A DNA stretch of 10,371 nucleotides from Dehalococcoidia bacterium (GCA_030745955.1 JASLNQ010000055.1:1-10371); one strand, 5' to 3'. Positions 1 through 6,920 are shown, counted from the stretch's first letter. Numbers and translations are program-made. Notes: generated by a model not told the origin, from the sequence alone.

Positions 1-46
1 CGCGCATGCGTGCGCTCGCGCGGGCGCGAACGTTCGAAAACCTGTG
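1..46. other. Alternating purine-pyrimidine tract and 10-bp palindrome at window edge
   Basis: This non-coding edge lies downstream of the minus-strand amidotransferase-like gene. Bases 1-15 alternate pyrimidine and purine without a break (CGCGCATGCGTGCGC), a composition known to favour left-handed DNA. Bases 27-36 form the perfect palindrome CGAACGTTCG, which lies just past the stop codon when read on the minus strand. No T-run placed for a Rho-independent terminator was found, and no gene can be called. It could be the edge of a larger intergenic region or of a neighbouring gene. Confidence 0.4.
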
Positions 47-658
47 CTACTGCCCGCTACGCTCGACGAGGGCGAGCAGCAGGCTGTCGAAACCCTTCGG
101 GGTGCGGTCGGTGAGGTGCGCAGGCCACTGGACGCCGATCAACCATTCATAGCCCGGCTTCTCTATTGCCTCCACGACCTGGTCTTCCGCGTAGGCCGAC
201 GAAAGCAGCCCGTCGGCCACGCGCCCGGGCACCAGGCCGTGCGTATGGGCCGAAGGGACGGTCACCCAACCTGATCCGGCGATAGTGTACGAAGTCTTGC
301 CTCCGGGTGCGATGAATACCGGGTGTTTTACCGGTGTGGAGCCCGGGTCGGGATTACCGTGTCCTTCGACCTCCCCCGGTGGTTGTCCGCCCAGTGCGAC
401 GTTCAGGGCATGCATGCCCCAGCCTATGCCCAGTACAGGGAATCCACCCTCGATCGCCTGAACCAGTCCTGTCGGAACCGTTTCCGATTCATCGAATGCA
501 CCCACGCCTGCGACCAGCAGACCGCCGACTCCGGCCGGAAGGTCGCCTTCTATGTCACCGACGACCGCGCGCCCTCCACCATGCTGAATCGCCTCGACAA
601 AGGGCTGTTCGGGCTCACCGGGGTGGACGAGGAGTCCGACGCGGGCGAGTTCACTCAC
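47..658 (-). CDS. Class I glutamine amidotransferase-like protein (peptidase C26/PuuD-like), probable pseudoenzyme
   Basis: A 203-residue protein with the class I amidotransferase (flavodoxin-like) layout. Residues 74-91 match the nucleophile elbow and following helix of gamma-glutamyl hydrolases of the PuuD/C26 type (usual form LGICRGMQ, then LNVALGG). Here the elbow reads LGIGWGMH, so the nucleophilic cysteine is Gly79. The usual VQWHPE motif that carries the catalytic His and Glu reads VQWPAH (176-181), so both are lost (Pro179, His181). PSAHTH at 135-140 replaces the usual NSFHHQ-type segment. The fold therefore looks kept while the cysteine hydrolase chemistry is lost. This suggests a binding or regulatory role, which is inference. 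The frame is open throughout, so it is not an obvious pseudogene. The GTG start has AGGTGA six bases upstream. It is on the same strand as pspAB and 76 bp downstream of it, so it may be the last gene of the htpX-pspAB unit. The substrate is unknown. Confidence 0.8.
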   Translation of the reverse strand: MSELARVGLLVHPGEPEQPFVEAIQHGGGRAVVGDIEGDLPAGVGGLLVAGVGAFDESETVPTGLVQAIEGGFPVLGIGWGMHALNVALGGQPPGEVEGHGNPDPGSTPVKHPVFIAPGGKTSYTIAGSGWVTVPSAHTHGLVPGRVADGLLSSAYAEDQVVEAIEKPGYEWLIGVQWPAHLTDRTPKGFDSLLLALVERSGQ

Positions 659-734
659 CTCGGGTCACCTGCGGGTTCACCGGCGCATATCGGATTCGGG
701 CACGGGTGTTGCGGTGAAACCTGGGTAGGGCGCT

Positions 735-1331
735 TTAGAACGGTATGCCCCACAGGCCCATCCATTCGGTAAGCGATTTTTCTACGGCCAGACCGTGCTT
801 GCGCAGGTCCGTACCGAGTCGAGCTTCGGTTGGCCGGTCCCGTTCACCTTCGCTCTCGCCGGTCGGGACGAACGGGTAGAAGGCCTTGCGGTCGTACCGG
901 TATATCCAGTACGTGCGGAGACCTGAACGGTAGGTGTTGTCTTCGACCGTCCCGGTGAAGTACAGCTCGAACACGGCTGCCAGCAGTTGGCTGGCACCGT
1001 CGTTTGCCGCGATTGCGTTTCCTACGGTGTAGGTGCTCGATACCAGGTCGCCGAAGTTACCGTCTTCCAGGACGATCCATCGCATGCCCCGGTCGTCTTC
1101 CTTGATTTCGAACGCCGTTTTAGTGGCACCTTCGCCCTGATACAGCACGGAGTTCAACTCGACACCGATGGCGTTCAGAAATGGATTTTCGTCATTGTCC
1201 CGATAGACAACGCCTGCCCGCCTTGAGGGCGTTATTTCACCGAGCGACTGGAGCTTAGCCTCCGCCTTGATAACGGTCGACATCGCTGCCCAGTCGGATT
1301 TTGGGGTTTTGTTACCGCTGAACCAACCCAC
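735..1331 (-). CDS. pspAB: PspA-associated protein PspAB
   Basis: A 198-residue soluble protein without a signal peptide or membrane segment. It resembles PspAB, a family encoded near PspA/IM30 or HtpX genes in Actinobacteria, Chloroflexi and Haloarchaea. Supporting features are the short N-terminal MGWFSG lead, a central segment around MRWIVLEDGNF (104-114), the YRYDRKAFYPFVPTG block (about 144-158), and a C-terminus ending in TEWMGLWGIPF, where the family usually has a W-x-VWG-P ending. It starts at GTG only one base after the htpX stop, with no clear Shine-Dalgarno of its own beyond a GGGAT-like stretch, so translational coupling to htpX is likely. The biochemical function of PspAB is unknown. 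Its association with envelope stress and membrane integrity is inferred from neighbours. No pspA gene is visible in this window. Confidence 0.82.
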   Translation of the reverse strand: MGWFSGNKTPKSDWAAMSTVIKAEAKLQSLGEITPSRRAGVVYRDNDENPFLNAIGVELNSVLYQGEGATKTAFEIKEDDRGMRWIVLEDGNFGDLVSSTYTVGNAIAANDGASQLLAAVFELYFTGTVEDNTYRSGLRTYWIYRYDRKAFYPFVPTGESEGERDRPTEARLGTDLRKHGLAVEKSLTEWMGLWGIPF

Positions 1332-1332
1332 G

Positions 1333-2250
1333 CTATCGCATCCCGTAGCGCATGCGTTGCTCCAGCTCGCGGAGCCGCTTGATCCGCTCTTCCAGTGGCG
1401 GGTGCGTCGAGAACAGGTTCATCGACCCCTCGCCCTTCAAAGCAGCCGGAATAATCAGGAATGCGTTCGCGGTCTGAAGCTTCCTGAGGTCCTTGTCAGG
1501 GATCCTGGCAACAGTGCCGCTGATCTTTTCCAGGGCATCGGCAAGCGCGCCCGGGTCGCCGCTGATCTCGGCACCGGTGTGATCGGCTCCATACTCGCGG
1601 TAGCGGGTCAGGGCCAGGACGAGCAGTTGGCCGATGAAATAGACGACGATCGTCACCAGGTAAACCATCATCACACCACCGCCGTTATTCCGGCGTCCGC
1701 CCATGCCGCCGAACAGCATGTTCCAGAACAACATTGTCATGAGGAAGCTGGTGAGCGTGACGAGGAAGTTAGCGATGGCCAGGACTCGCATGTCGCGATT
1801 GGCGACGTGGGCCAATTCATGGCCTATCACCGCCTGCAACTCACGCTCGCTCAATCGTTCCTGGATACCGGTGGTCACCGCCACCAGTGCGTTCTTCGGA
1901 TTTCGTCCGGTAGCGAATGCATTGGGGATGCCGCTTTCGATGACCGCCACCTTTGGCATTGGCATTTCGTAGCGGTCGGCCAGCATCTTGACCATCCGGT
2001 GCAACTCGGGTTCTTCTTCTGCCGAAACCTGCTTTGCCCCGGTCGACATCAGGATCAGCCTGTCGGACATGTAGTACTGGACTACGACCAGCACGCCAAC
2101 GATTCCGCCGATGAATATGAGTGGCATTCCCGATGCCATCAGGAACAGGGCGAACACTGCGTACAGGAAACCGAGCATGAACATGGTGAAGTACATGCGG
2201 GAAACGAGTCCGCGGTCTTTATGGAATTTTCGAGTTGTGGTTGAACTCAT
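1333..2250 (-). CDS. htpX: Membrane zinc metalloprotease HtpX (M48B)
   Basis: A 305-residue integral membrane protease that degrades misfolded or damaged membrane proteins. Hydrophobic stretches near residues 19-40 and 42-60 form an N-terminal hairpin, and two more lie at about 155-177 and 193-215. The catalytic zinc motif HELAH is at 144-148 (His144, Glu145, His148), followed by NRD. The third zinc ligand is Glu219 in the family motif REYGAD. THPPLEERIKRL (282-293) is the usual C-terminal signature. Length and motif order match intact HtpX, so it should be active. The ATG has a good Shine-Dalgarno (GAGGT at 2258-2262 on the minus strand). It is the first gene of a minus-strand unit with pspAB and perhaps the amidotransferase-like gene. 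It diverges from the phosphatase gene across 65 bp. Confidence 0.95.
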   Translation of the reverse strand: MSSTTTRKFHKDRGLVSRMYFTMFMLGFLYAVFALFLMASGMPLIFIGGIVGVLVVVQYYMSDRLILMSTGAKQVSAEEEPELHRMVKMLADRYEMPMPKVAVIESGIPNAFATGRNPKNALVAVTTGIQERLSERELQAVIGHELAHVANRDMRVLAIANFLVTLTSFLMTMLFWNMLFGGMGGRRNNGGGVMMVYLVTIVVYFIGQLLVLALTRYREYGADHTGAEISGDPGALADALEKISGTVARIPDKDLRKLQTANAFLIIPAALKGEGSMNLFSTHPPLEERIKRLRELEQRMRYGMR

Positions 2251-2300
2251 CGTGGTTACCTCAGAATGTGCAGCCGGCCAGTCCTAACCAAACCTGCAAG

Positions 2301-2306
2301 TAGAAT
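2301..2306 (+). promoter_or_regulatory. Candidate -10 box (TAGAAT) for a leaderless phosphatase transcript
   Basis: TAGAAT matches the bacterial -10 consensus at five of six positions. It ends 9 bases before the GTG at 2316, so transcription would begin at or within a few bases of that start codon. There is no Shine-Dalgarno before the GTG, which fits leaderless initiation. No convincing -35 element was found at the right distance. The whole divergent gap with htpX (2251-2315) is only 65 bp, so both promoters must lie in or near it. Confidence 0.35.
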
Positions 2307-2315
2307 CTTACCCGA

Positions 2316-3371
2316 GTGACCAGCGATAGCGGCGGCAAACACCCGCCGGCAGCCAGAACACCGGCTATTCCTGTGCCCACGGTATTACGGAGAGGGAGCC
2401 TCGACAGATTGACCGAACCACCAGAACGAATCCCGTCTCAAACCGCCCCGGCAGAAATCACCGACGCCTTACTCGAGCACGTCGAGCAATCCGTGATCCG
2501 AGCTGCGCGCGAGGCAGGAGAGCTCGTTTCGAGCCGTTTCGGAGGAGTGCTTGAAGTTTCGTCGAAGGGTGAGAAACCCGGCAAAGACCTCGTAACCGAT
2601 GTCGATAAAGCGAGCCAGGAACTGATCGCCGGGATCATGGCTGAGACCTGCCCCGGCCATATGCTGCTGGGCGAAGAAGATCCACCCGATGAAGAACCCG
2701 CCGCGGCAGACTGGATCTGGGCGGTGGACCCAATAGACGGCACCACGAATTTCGTCAACGCGTCGGCCACGCACGCAGTGTCGGTGGCTGCGCTGTTCAG
2801 GGGTGACCTGATGGCTGCGGCAATGTGGATCCCCTGGCCCAACGAAAACGGCTTTCATTTGATGCACGCCCGTCTCGGAAACGGCACATGGTTGGAAGGA
2901 TCGAAAATGCAGGTCCATGCGCCCGGTGATTCCGGCGCGCCCCAACCGGGTGTCCTGTCGGCCGCTCCGGGCTGGCTGCGCCGGATGTTCAACATCCGCA
3001 AACCGCTCGTGGGGAAGTTCGGTGAAAACCGGATTGGCGGGAGTGCGTGTTACGAGCTGTTCATGGTGGCGAAGGGCTCGATGCAGTACTCGATAACCGG
3101 TTTCGCCCACACGTGGGATTTCGCCGGGGGGGTGCTGCTCGTGACAGAGGCCGGGGGCAAGGTCATGGCGCTGGGTCCAAAGCGGAGATTCGAGCCGTTT
3201 CGCGGCTGGGACAACGGCTATGCGAACGATCCAGCGACCTATGGACGAATACGGAAGTGGCGGGGGCTCCTGCTGTGTGGGGCACCGGCTACGGTCGACT
3301 TTATTGCCGTGAACCTGAGCATGAAGCGGCGGGGCGTGCTGGGCAGGCTCAGGTCACTGGTGGGCTCTTAG
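2316..3371 (+). CDS. Inositol monophosphatase-superfamily phosphatase (IMPase/CysQ/FBPase-like)
   Basis: A magnesium-dependent sugar or nucleotide phosphatase of the inositol monophosphatase fold. Visible motifs are KDLVTDVDKAS (90-100), the metal ligand Glu120 in LGEED, the signature DPIDGTTNFV (138-147) with Asp138 and Asp141, GGSACYE (241-247), and HTWDFAGG (265-272) with Asp268. All metal-binding acids are present, so activity is expected. The substrate cannot be fixed: inositol phosphate, histidinol phosphate, PAP and fructose bisphosphate are all possible. At 351 residues it exceeds the usual 260-280. The first 45 or so residues are rich in proline and charged residues with no recognised domain, and a basic tail ends the protein. 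The GTG at 2316 lacks a Shine-Dalgarno. An in-frame TTG at 2409 has a GGAGAGGGAG stretch upstream and would remove 31 residues of the extension. Which start is used is unclear. Confidence 0.9.
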   Translation: MTSDSGGKHPPAARTPAIPVPTVLRRGSLDRLTEPPERIPSQTAPAEITDALLEHVEQSVIRAAREAGELVSSRFGGVLEVSSKGEKPGKDLVTDVDKASQELIAGIMAETCPGHMLLGEEDPPDEEPAAADWIWAVDPIDGTTNFVNASATHAVSVAALFRGDLMAAAMWIPWPNENGFHLMHARLGNGTWLEGSKMQVHAPGDSGAPQPGVLSAAPGWLRRMFNIRKPLVGKFGENRIGGSACYELFMVAKGSMQYSITGFAHTWDFAGGVLLVTEAGGKVMALGPKRRFEPFRGWDNGYANDPATYGRIRKWRGLLLCGAPATVDFIAVNLSMKRRGVLGRLRSLVGS

Positions 3372-3495
3372 CACGGGTACACGCCCAGATGCCCGCGCAA
3401 GCGAGCCTCGGTATTCCAGGGCAACATGCATCCGCTGTCTGGCTCGTGGCGTGTGTTGGGGGTCGCGCCCGCCCGCCAGCGTGGTCCAGACGCTA

Positions 3496-3511
3496 CCGGA
3501 AAAGGTTCCGG
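3496..3511. repeat. Perfect 6-bp inverted repeat (hairpin) between convergent genes
   Basis: CCGGAA (3496-3501) and TTCCGG (3506-3511) are perfect complements around an AAGG loop. The hairpin lies in the 163-bp gap between the phosphatase stop and the DUF427 stop, where a bidirectional terminator would be expected. There is no T-run on either side, so it would not be a classical Rho-independent terminator. The rest of 3372-3534 shows no recognisable gene. Confidence 0.4.
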
Positions 3512-3534
3512 ACCGCGCCCAGCCAGCCGGACTT

Positions 3535-3819
3535 TCAACCCTCGATTACGATCTGCTGGTAGAAAGCCACGTAGTCTTTGATGTTGGCGGCGGCTTCCGA
3601 TGGGGCCGGGTAATACCAGGCTACGTCGCTGGCCTGCTGGCCGTCTACGGATACCGAGTAGTAGCTGGCCAGTCCCTTCCACGGGCAGGTTGTGCGGAGC
3701 GCACTCTCAGAAAAATACTCCCGCTTGATCGCTTCCGGCGGGAAGTAAACGTTACCTTCCACGATCTCGTACTCTTCGGTCTCTGCAATAACAGTGCCGT
3801 TGAATACCGCTTTTACCAT
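3535..3819 (-). CDS. DUF427 domain protein (PF04248 family)
   Basis: A 94-residue single-domain protein that matches the DUF427 family along its whole length. Residues 1-14 carry the opening strand (AVFNGTVIAET), followed by the motifs EGNVYFPP (21-28), CPWKG (45-49), ASYY (51-54) and AWYYPAP (68-74). The reading frame is open upstream to 4074. The ATG at 3817-3819 is preferred because it gives the family's usual length, has a good Shine-Dalgarno (GGGAGAG about eight bases upstream), and the upstream extension resembles nothing. The Pfam name suggests a nucleotidyltransferase, but I know of no firm biochemical role. It is a lone gene, convergent with the phosphatase and divergent from the oxidoreductase across a 253-bp gap. 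Confidence 0.88.
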   Translation of the reverse strand: MVKAVFNGTVIAETEEYEIVEGNVYFPPEAIKREYFSESALRTTCPWKGLASYYSVSVDGQQASDVAWYYPAPSEAAANIKDYVAFYQQIVIEG

Positions 3820-3887
3820 CTGTTGCTCTCCCGCTGACTTACTAAAGCCCCGGACCCAGGGCCTACACGTGGCTTGATTCGCTGTTT

Positions 3888-3983
3888 GTTCAGATGCGGC
3901 CCGGTCCAGAACCGGTGCTGAGTCATGAATATCGATTACGGCCTGCCCATACCGCACCGAAATCATGCTGATCGCATCTGAAC
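3888..3983. repeat. Widely spaced 11-bp perfect inverted repeat in a divergent intergenic region
   Basis: GTTCAGATGCG (3888-3898) is the exact reverse complement of CGCATCTGAAC (3973-3983), with 74 bp between the arms. Both arms lie in the 253-bp gap between the divergent DUF427 and oxidoreductase genes. The arms could be paired operator sites for a shared regulator. I saw no convincing sigma-70 promoter for either gene and no small gene in the gap. Confidence 0.4.
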
Positions 3984-4072
3984 TTTCAGGTCGTCCCCAA
4001 CTTATGTGGGTGCGCCGAGAACCGAGTGTCGGTCTGAAAACCCGATGCTGTAGCACGGAGTAGCTCGTTTCC

Positions 4073-5467
4073 ATGGCAGAGACATTTGATGTAGTAGTTA
4101 TTGGTGCCGGTCCAGCCGGAGAAGTCGCAGCCGAGATTGCGGTAAAACGCGGATTGACCGCAGTCGTGATTGAAAGCGAGCTGGTTGGTGGTGAGTGCAG
4201 CTACTGGGCGTGCATGCCCAGCAAGGCCCTGCTGAGGCCCGGCGAGGTGTTGCGGATGGCCCGACGGACACCCGGAGCGCGTGAGGCCGTCACGAGCGGA
4301 GTCGACCGGGCGGCAGCCCTGGAACGACGCGATGCGCTGATATCGAATCTCGACGATGTCTGGCAGGTGAAGTGGCTCGATGACGCCAACATCAGCCTCA
4401 TCCGGGGTCATGGTCGCCTCGCTGGCGAAAAGCGGGTTGAGGTCACCCATGAAGACGGCACGGTGACGGAAGTCATCGCCAACAAGGCAGTCATTATCGC
4501 GACAGGATCGGTTTCGTCTTCACCCCCGATCCCCGGTCTCGCCGAGTCGCGGACCTGGGACTCCCGGGTGATCACCAACCTGAGCGACCCGCCCGAGAGC
4601 CTGATAATTATCGGTGGTGGGGTTGTTGGGGTCGAAATGGCCCAGGCGTGGAAGGACCTTGGCACTGAAAACATTACGATCATCGAACGCAGTCCGAGCC
4701 TGTTGGCCCGGGAGGAGGCATTTGTCGGCGAGACGATCGAAAACGTGTTCACCGAGGAGTACGGGATCAGGGTGTACACGAATGCCGACTGCACGGAGGT
4801 TGATCGGGTAAACGGGACAGTCACTATTACATGCGACGGTGAGTATATTTCGGCCAACGAGATTCTCGTGGCGACCGGCCGCGCCGCCAACACTGCGGAT
4901 ATCGGTCTCGAAGCGGTCGGGCTTGAGCCGGGCAAATTCATTCCGGTCGACGACCAACTGCGAGTCGGCGACGTAGACGGTGACTGGCTTTTCGCCGTTG
5001 GTGACGCGAACGGTCGAAGTTTGCTGACCCATGACGGCAAGTACCAGGGCAGGATCGCCGGTGCTGTCATTGCGGAACCGGAGAGTGACATACGTGCGTT
5101 TGGCGACCTGGTGGCCTCACCTCGTGTTGTTTTCACCGATCCGCATGTCGCGGCCGTCGGGCTCTCCGAAGCCGGTGCCCGTGAGAAAGGGATGAATGTC
5201 AGGGCGGCGGATTACGGATTCGGGTGGACGGCCGGTGCAGTTACCACTGGTGAGGGTATCGAAGGCGACGTTCGGATCGTGGTGGATGAAGACACGCGGA
5301 CGATCGTCGGTGCGACATTTGTGGGCCCGGGCGCTGGGGAGATGCTGCATGCTGCAACCATCGCGATCGTCGGCAAGGTCACACTCGACGAGTTGTGGCA
5401 CGCCACGCCGGCCTTTCCAACGATTAGCGAGTTCTGGCTCAGGCTGCTCGAAGCCTACGGCCTGTAG
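4073..5467 (+). CDS. FAD/NAD(P)-dependent pyridine nucleotide-disulfide oxidoreductase, CSYWAC type
   Basis: A 464-residue flavoprotein of the glutathione reductase/lipoamide dehydrogenase/mercuric reductase superfamily. The FAD-binding GxGxxG is at 11-16 (GAGPAG). The redox-active disulfide is Cys42 and Cys47 in GGECSYWACMPSK, which keeps the CxxxxC spacing of the classical GGTCLNxGCxPSK but changes the residues between. The NAD(P)-binding Rossmann motif GGGVVG is at 181-186, the second FAD motif around 308-320 (AVGDANG), and the dimerisation domain from about 350. In the C-terminal motif the classical HPT-x-x-E, with its catalytic base histidine, reads FPTISE (448-453), so that His is Phe448 while Glu453 remains. 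From memory, related actinobacterial proteins share this pattern. The physiological disulfide is unknown. It lies 78 bp upstream of egtB on the same strand, which suggests thiol redox work. Other substrates such as quinones, metals or other thiols are equally possible. Confidence 0.88.
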   Translation: MAETFDVVVIGAGPAGEVAAEIAVKRGLTAVVIESELVGGECSYWACMPSKALLRPGEVLRMARRTPGAREAVTSGVDRAAALERRDALISNLDDVWQVKWLDDANISLIRGHGRLAGEKRVEVTHEDGTVTEVIANKAVIIATGSVSSSPPIPGLAESRTWDSRVITNLSDPPESLIIIGGGVVGVEMAQAWKDLGTENITIIERSPSLLAREEAFVGETIENVFTEEYGIRVYTNADCTEVDRVNGTVTITCDGEYISANEILVATGRAANTADIGLEAVGLEPGKFIPVDDQLRVGDVDGDWLFAVGDANGRSLLTHDGKYQGRIAGAVIAEPESDIRAFGDLVASPRVVFTDPHVAAVGLSEAGAREKGMNVRAADYGFGWTAGAVTTGEGIEGDVRIVVDEDTRTIVGATFVGPGAGEMLHAATIAIVGKVTLDELWHATPAFPTISEFWLRLLEAYGL

Positions 5468-5468
5468 G

Positions 5469-5499
5469 GCCGGGAACCCCGTGTATCGAAGCCCCCGGC
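5469..5499 (+). repeat. Hairpin between the oxidoreductase and egtB
   Basis: GCCGGG (5469-5474) and CCCGGC (5494-5499) are perfect complements separated by a 19-base loop, starting two bases after the oxidoreductase stop codon. No T-run follows, so it is a poor intrinsic terminator. It could still stabilise the upstream message or reduce read-through into egtB. Confidence 0.35.
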
Positions 5500-5505
5500 G
5501 AAATC

Positions 5506-5525
5506 TCTAATCCGTGCAAATGCAC
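5506..5525 (+). promoter_or_regulatory. Candidate egtB promoter -10 with overlapping palindrome
   Basis: TCTAAT (5506-5511) matches the -10 consensus at five of six positions. Directly after it, GTGCA-AA-TGCAC (5514-5525) is a perfect dyad with a two-base centre, placed where transcription would start. The egtB ATG follows 20 bases later, with GAGGG acting as ribosome binding site. No clear -35 is present. The arrangement would suit repressor control of egtB-egtD, but no regulator gene is in the window. Confidence 0.35.
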
Positions 5526-5545
5526 TTTCAGAAGAGGGACACAGG

Positions 5546-6883
5546 ATGACCATTGCGGAGCGGACCCCGAATATCGTAAGCCCCGACCCGAAATCGGCCG
5601 ATGAGCTGATCGAGTACTACCGGCACGTGCGCGCGTTCACCGAAAAGATGTGCGAGCCGATGGTGAACGAAGATTACGTGATCCAGTCGATGCCCGATGT
5701 CAGCCCCACCAAGTGGCACCTGGTCCACACGACCTGGTTTTTCGAGACGTTCATCCTCGGTAACAACTACCCGAATTACGAGCCACTGAACAAGCAGTAC
5801 AACTACCTGTTCAACTCGTACTACAACGCCGTTGGTGAGCAGTTCTGCCGGCCCCGGCGCGGCCAGATATCGCGTCCGATGGTCAGCGAGGTATACGACT
5901 ACCGCCACTACGTTGATGAAAAGATGGTCGACCTGATCGGTCGGCTTGGCCAGGACGGCGCACTCGACGGGATCAGGGCGGTAATCGTCCTTGGCGTGAA
6001 CCACGAGCAGCAGCACCAGGAGTTGATGGCGACTGACATAAAGCATGTGCTGTCGATGAACCCGCTCCGTCCGACGCTTTATGAGCGGCCCGCAGACCCG
6101 GAGCCGGTCGGCGTCCCCAGGCTCGAGTGGCTCCGTTACGAGGGAGGTGTTTACGACATAGGCTGGAAAGCCAGCCGCTTCGCCTTCGACAACGAGGGGC
6201 CGCAACACAAAGAATATGCAAATGCGTTTGAGATTGGTTCGCGGCTCGTCACCAACGGTGAGTTCCTGGAGTTCATGAATGACGGTGGCTATCAGCGCCC
6301 CGACGTATGGCTTTCCCTTGGCTGGGCCGAGGTGCAGGAAAACAGCCTGAAGGAGCACGACTGGGAGAAGTTCGACAAGCCGCTGTACTGGTTCAGATCG
6401 GGCAACGAGTGGATGCAGTACACGCTGGCCGGACCCCGGCCGGTGCACCCAGACGAACCGGTTGTGCATGTGAGCTACTTCGAGGCCGATGCCTACGCCA
6501 GGTGGGCCGGCGCCCGAATTGCTACCGAATCGGAGTGGGAGATCGCTTCGGCCGACGCCGAGATCGCGGGCGGGACATATTCAGATAGTTTCCGGTTCCA
6601 CCCACGTCCGCTCCCTCTCGACGCTCTTACTGGCCGGCTTCACCAGATGTTTGGCGATGTCTGGGAGTGGACGAGCAGCGCCTACAGCCCGTACCCCGGC
6701 TACCGGGTCTCCGAGGGTGCGCTGGGTGAGTACAACGGGAAGTTCATGGCGGACCAGGTCGTCCTGCGGGGCGGTTCGTGCGCAACGCCGCAGAATCACA
6801 TTCGGCCAACTTACCGCAATTTCTTCTACGCCCCGAACAAATGGCAGTTTATGGGTTTCCGACTCACTCGTGATGCTCGATAA
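5546..6883 (+). CDS. egtB: Ergothioneine biosynthesis sulfoxide synthase EgtB
   Basis: A non-heme iron enzyme that uses oxygen to join a thiol donor to hercynine, making the sulfoxide precursor of ergothioneine. The N-terminal DinB-like domain (about 18-170) carries the iron ligands: His61 in WHLVHTTWFFE, and His153 and His157 in NHEQQHQE, matching the three-histidine site of studied EgtB proteins. The C-terminal formylglycine-generating-enzyme-like domain (about 195-440) includes GDVWEWTSSAY (370-380), LRGGSCAT (407-414) and HIRPTYRNFF (418-427). Tyr92-Tyr93 in NSYYNAVG sits where paired active-site tyrosines are described for the cysteine-using EgtB of Chloracidobacterium, and the sequence resembles that non-mycobacterial class. 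With no EgtA or EgtC seen here, free cysteine is a plausible donor rather than gamma-glutamylcysteine; this is inference. Length (445) is normal. egtD follows after 37 bp, so the two are likely co-transcribed. A selenoneine-type relative is a less likely alternative. Confidence 0.95.
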   Translation: MTIAERTPNIVSPDPKSADELIEYYRHVRAFTEKMCEPMVNEDYVIQSMPDVSPTKWHLVHTTWFFETFILGNNYPNYEPLNKQYNYLFNSYYNAVGEQFCRPRRGQISRPMVSEVYDYRHYVDEKMVDLIGRLGQDGALDGIRAVIVLGVNHEQQHQELMATDIKHVLSMNPLRPTLYERPADPEPVGVPRLEWLRYEGGVYDIGWKASRFAFDNEGPQHKEYANAFEIGSRLVTNGEFLEFMNDGGYQRPDVWLSLGWAEVQENSLKEHDWEKFDKPLYWFRSGNEWMQYTLAGPRPVHPDEPVVHVSYFEADAYARWAGARIATESEWEIASADAEIAGGTYSDSFRFHPRPLPLDALTGRLHQMFGDVWEWTSSAYSPYPGYRVSEGALGEYNGKFMADQVVLRGGSCATPQNHIRPTYRNFFYAPNKWQFMGFRLTRDAR

Positions 6884-6920
6884 TCACCGGCCATAAAAGA
6901 CGGATGACGACTAAGGACAC

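Noticed and set aside
47..658. Amidotransferase-like gene as EgtC of the ergothioneine pathway
   Set aside because: EgtC is a class II (N-terminal nucleophile) amidohydrolase. This protein has the class I fold, has lost its catalytic residues and lies about 5 kb from egtB on the other strand.
1267..2244. Long open frame (325 codons) opposite htpX
   Set aside because: It is antisense to an intact HtpX with all zinc ligands. Its His- and Gln-rich translation is typical of a shadow frame.
3496..3511. Hairpin as a classical Rho-independent terminator
   Set aside because: No T-run follows it on either strand, so it is reported only as an inverted repeat.
3820..4074. In-frame N-terminal extension of the DUF427 protein giving 179 residues
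   Set aside because: The family is about 95 residues, the internal ATG has a good Shine-Dalgarno, and the extension has no recognisable motif or domain.
5528..6469. Long open frame (313 codons) opposite egtB
   Set aside because: It lies antisense to a clearly identified EgtB, and its composition reflects codon bias of the sense gene. No family resemblance was seen.
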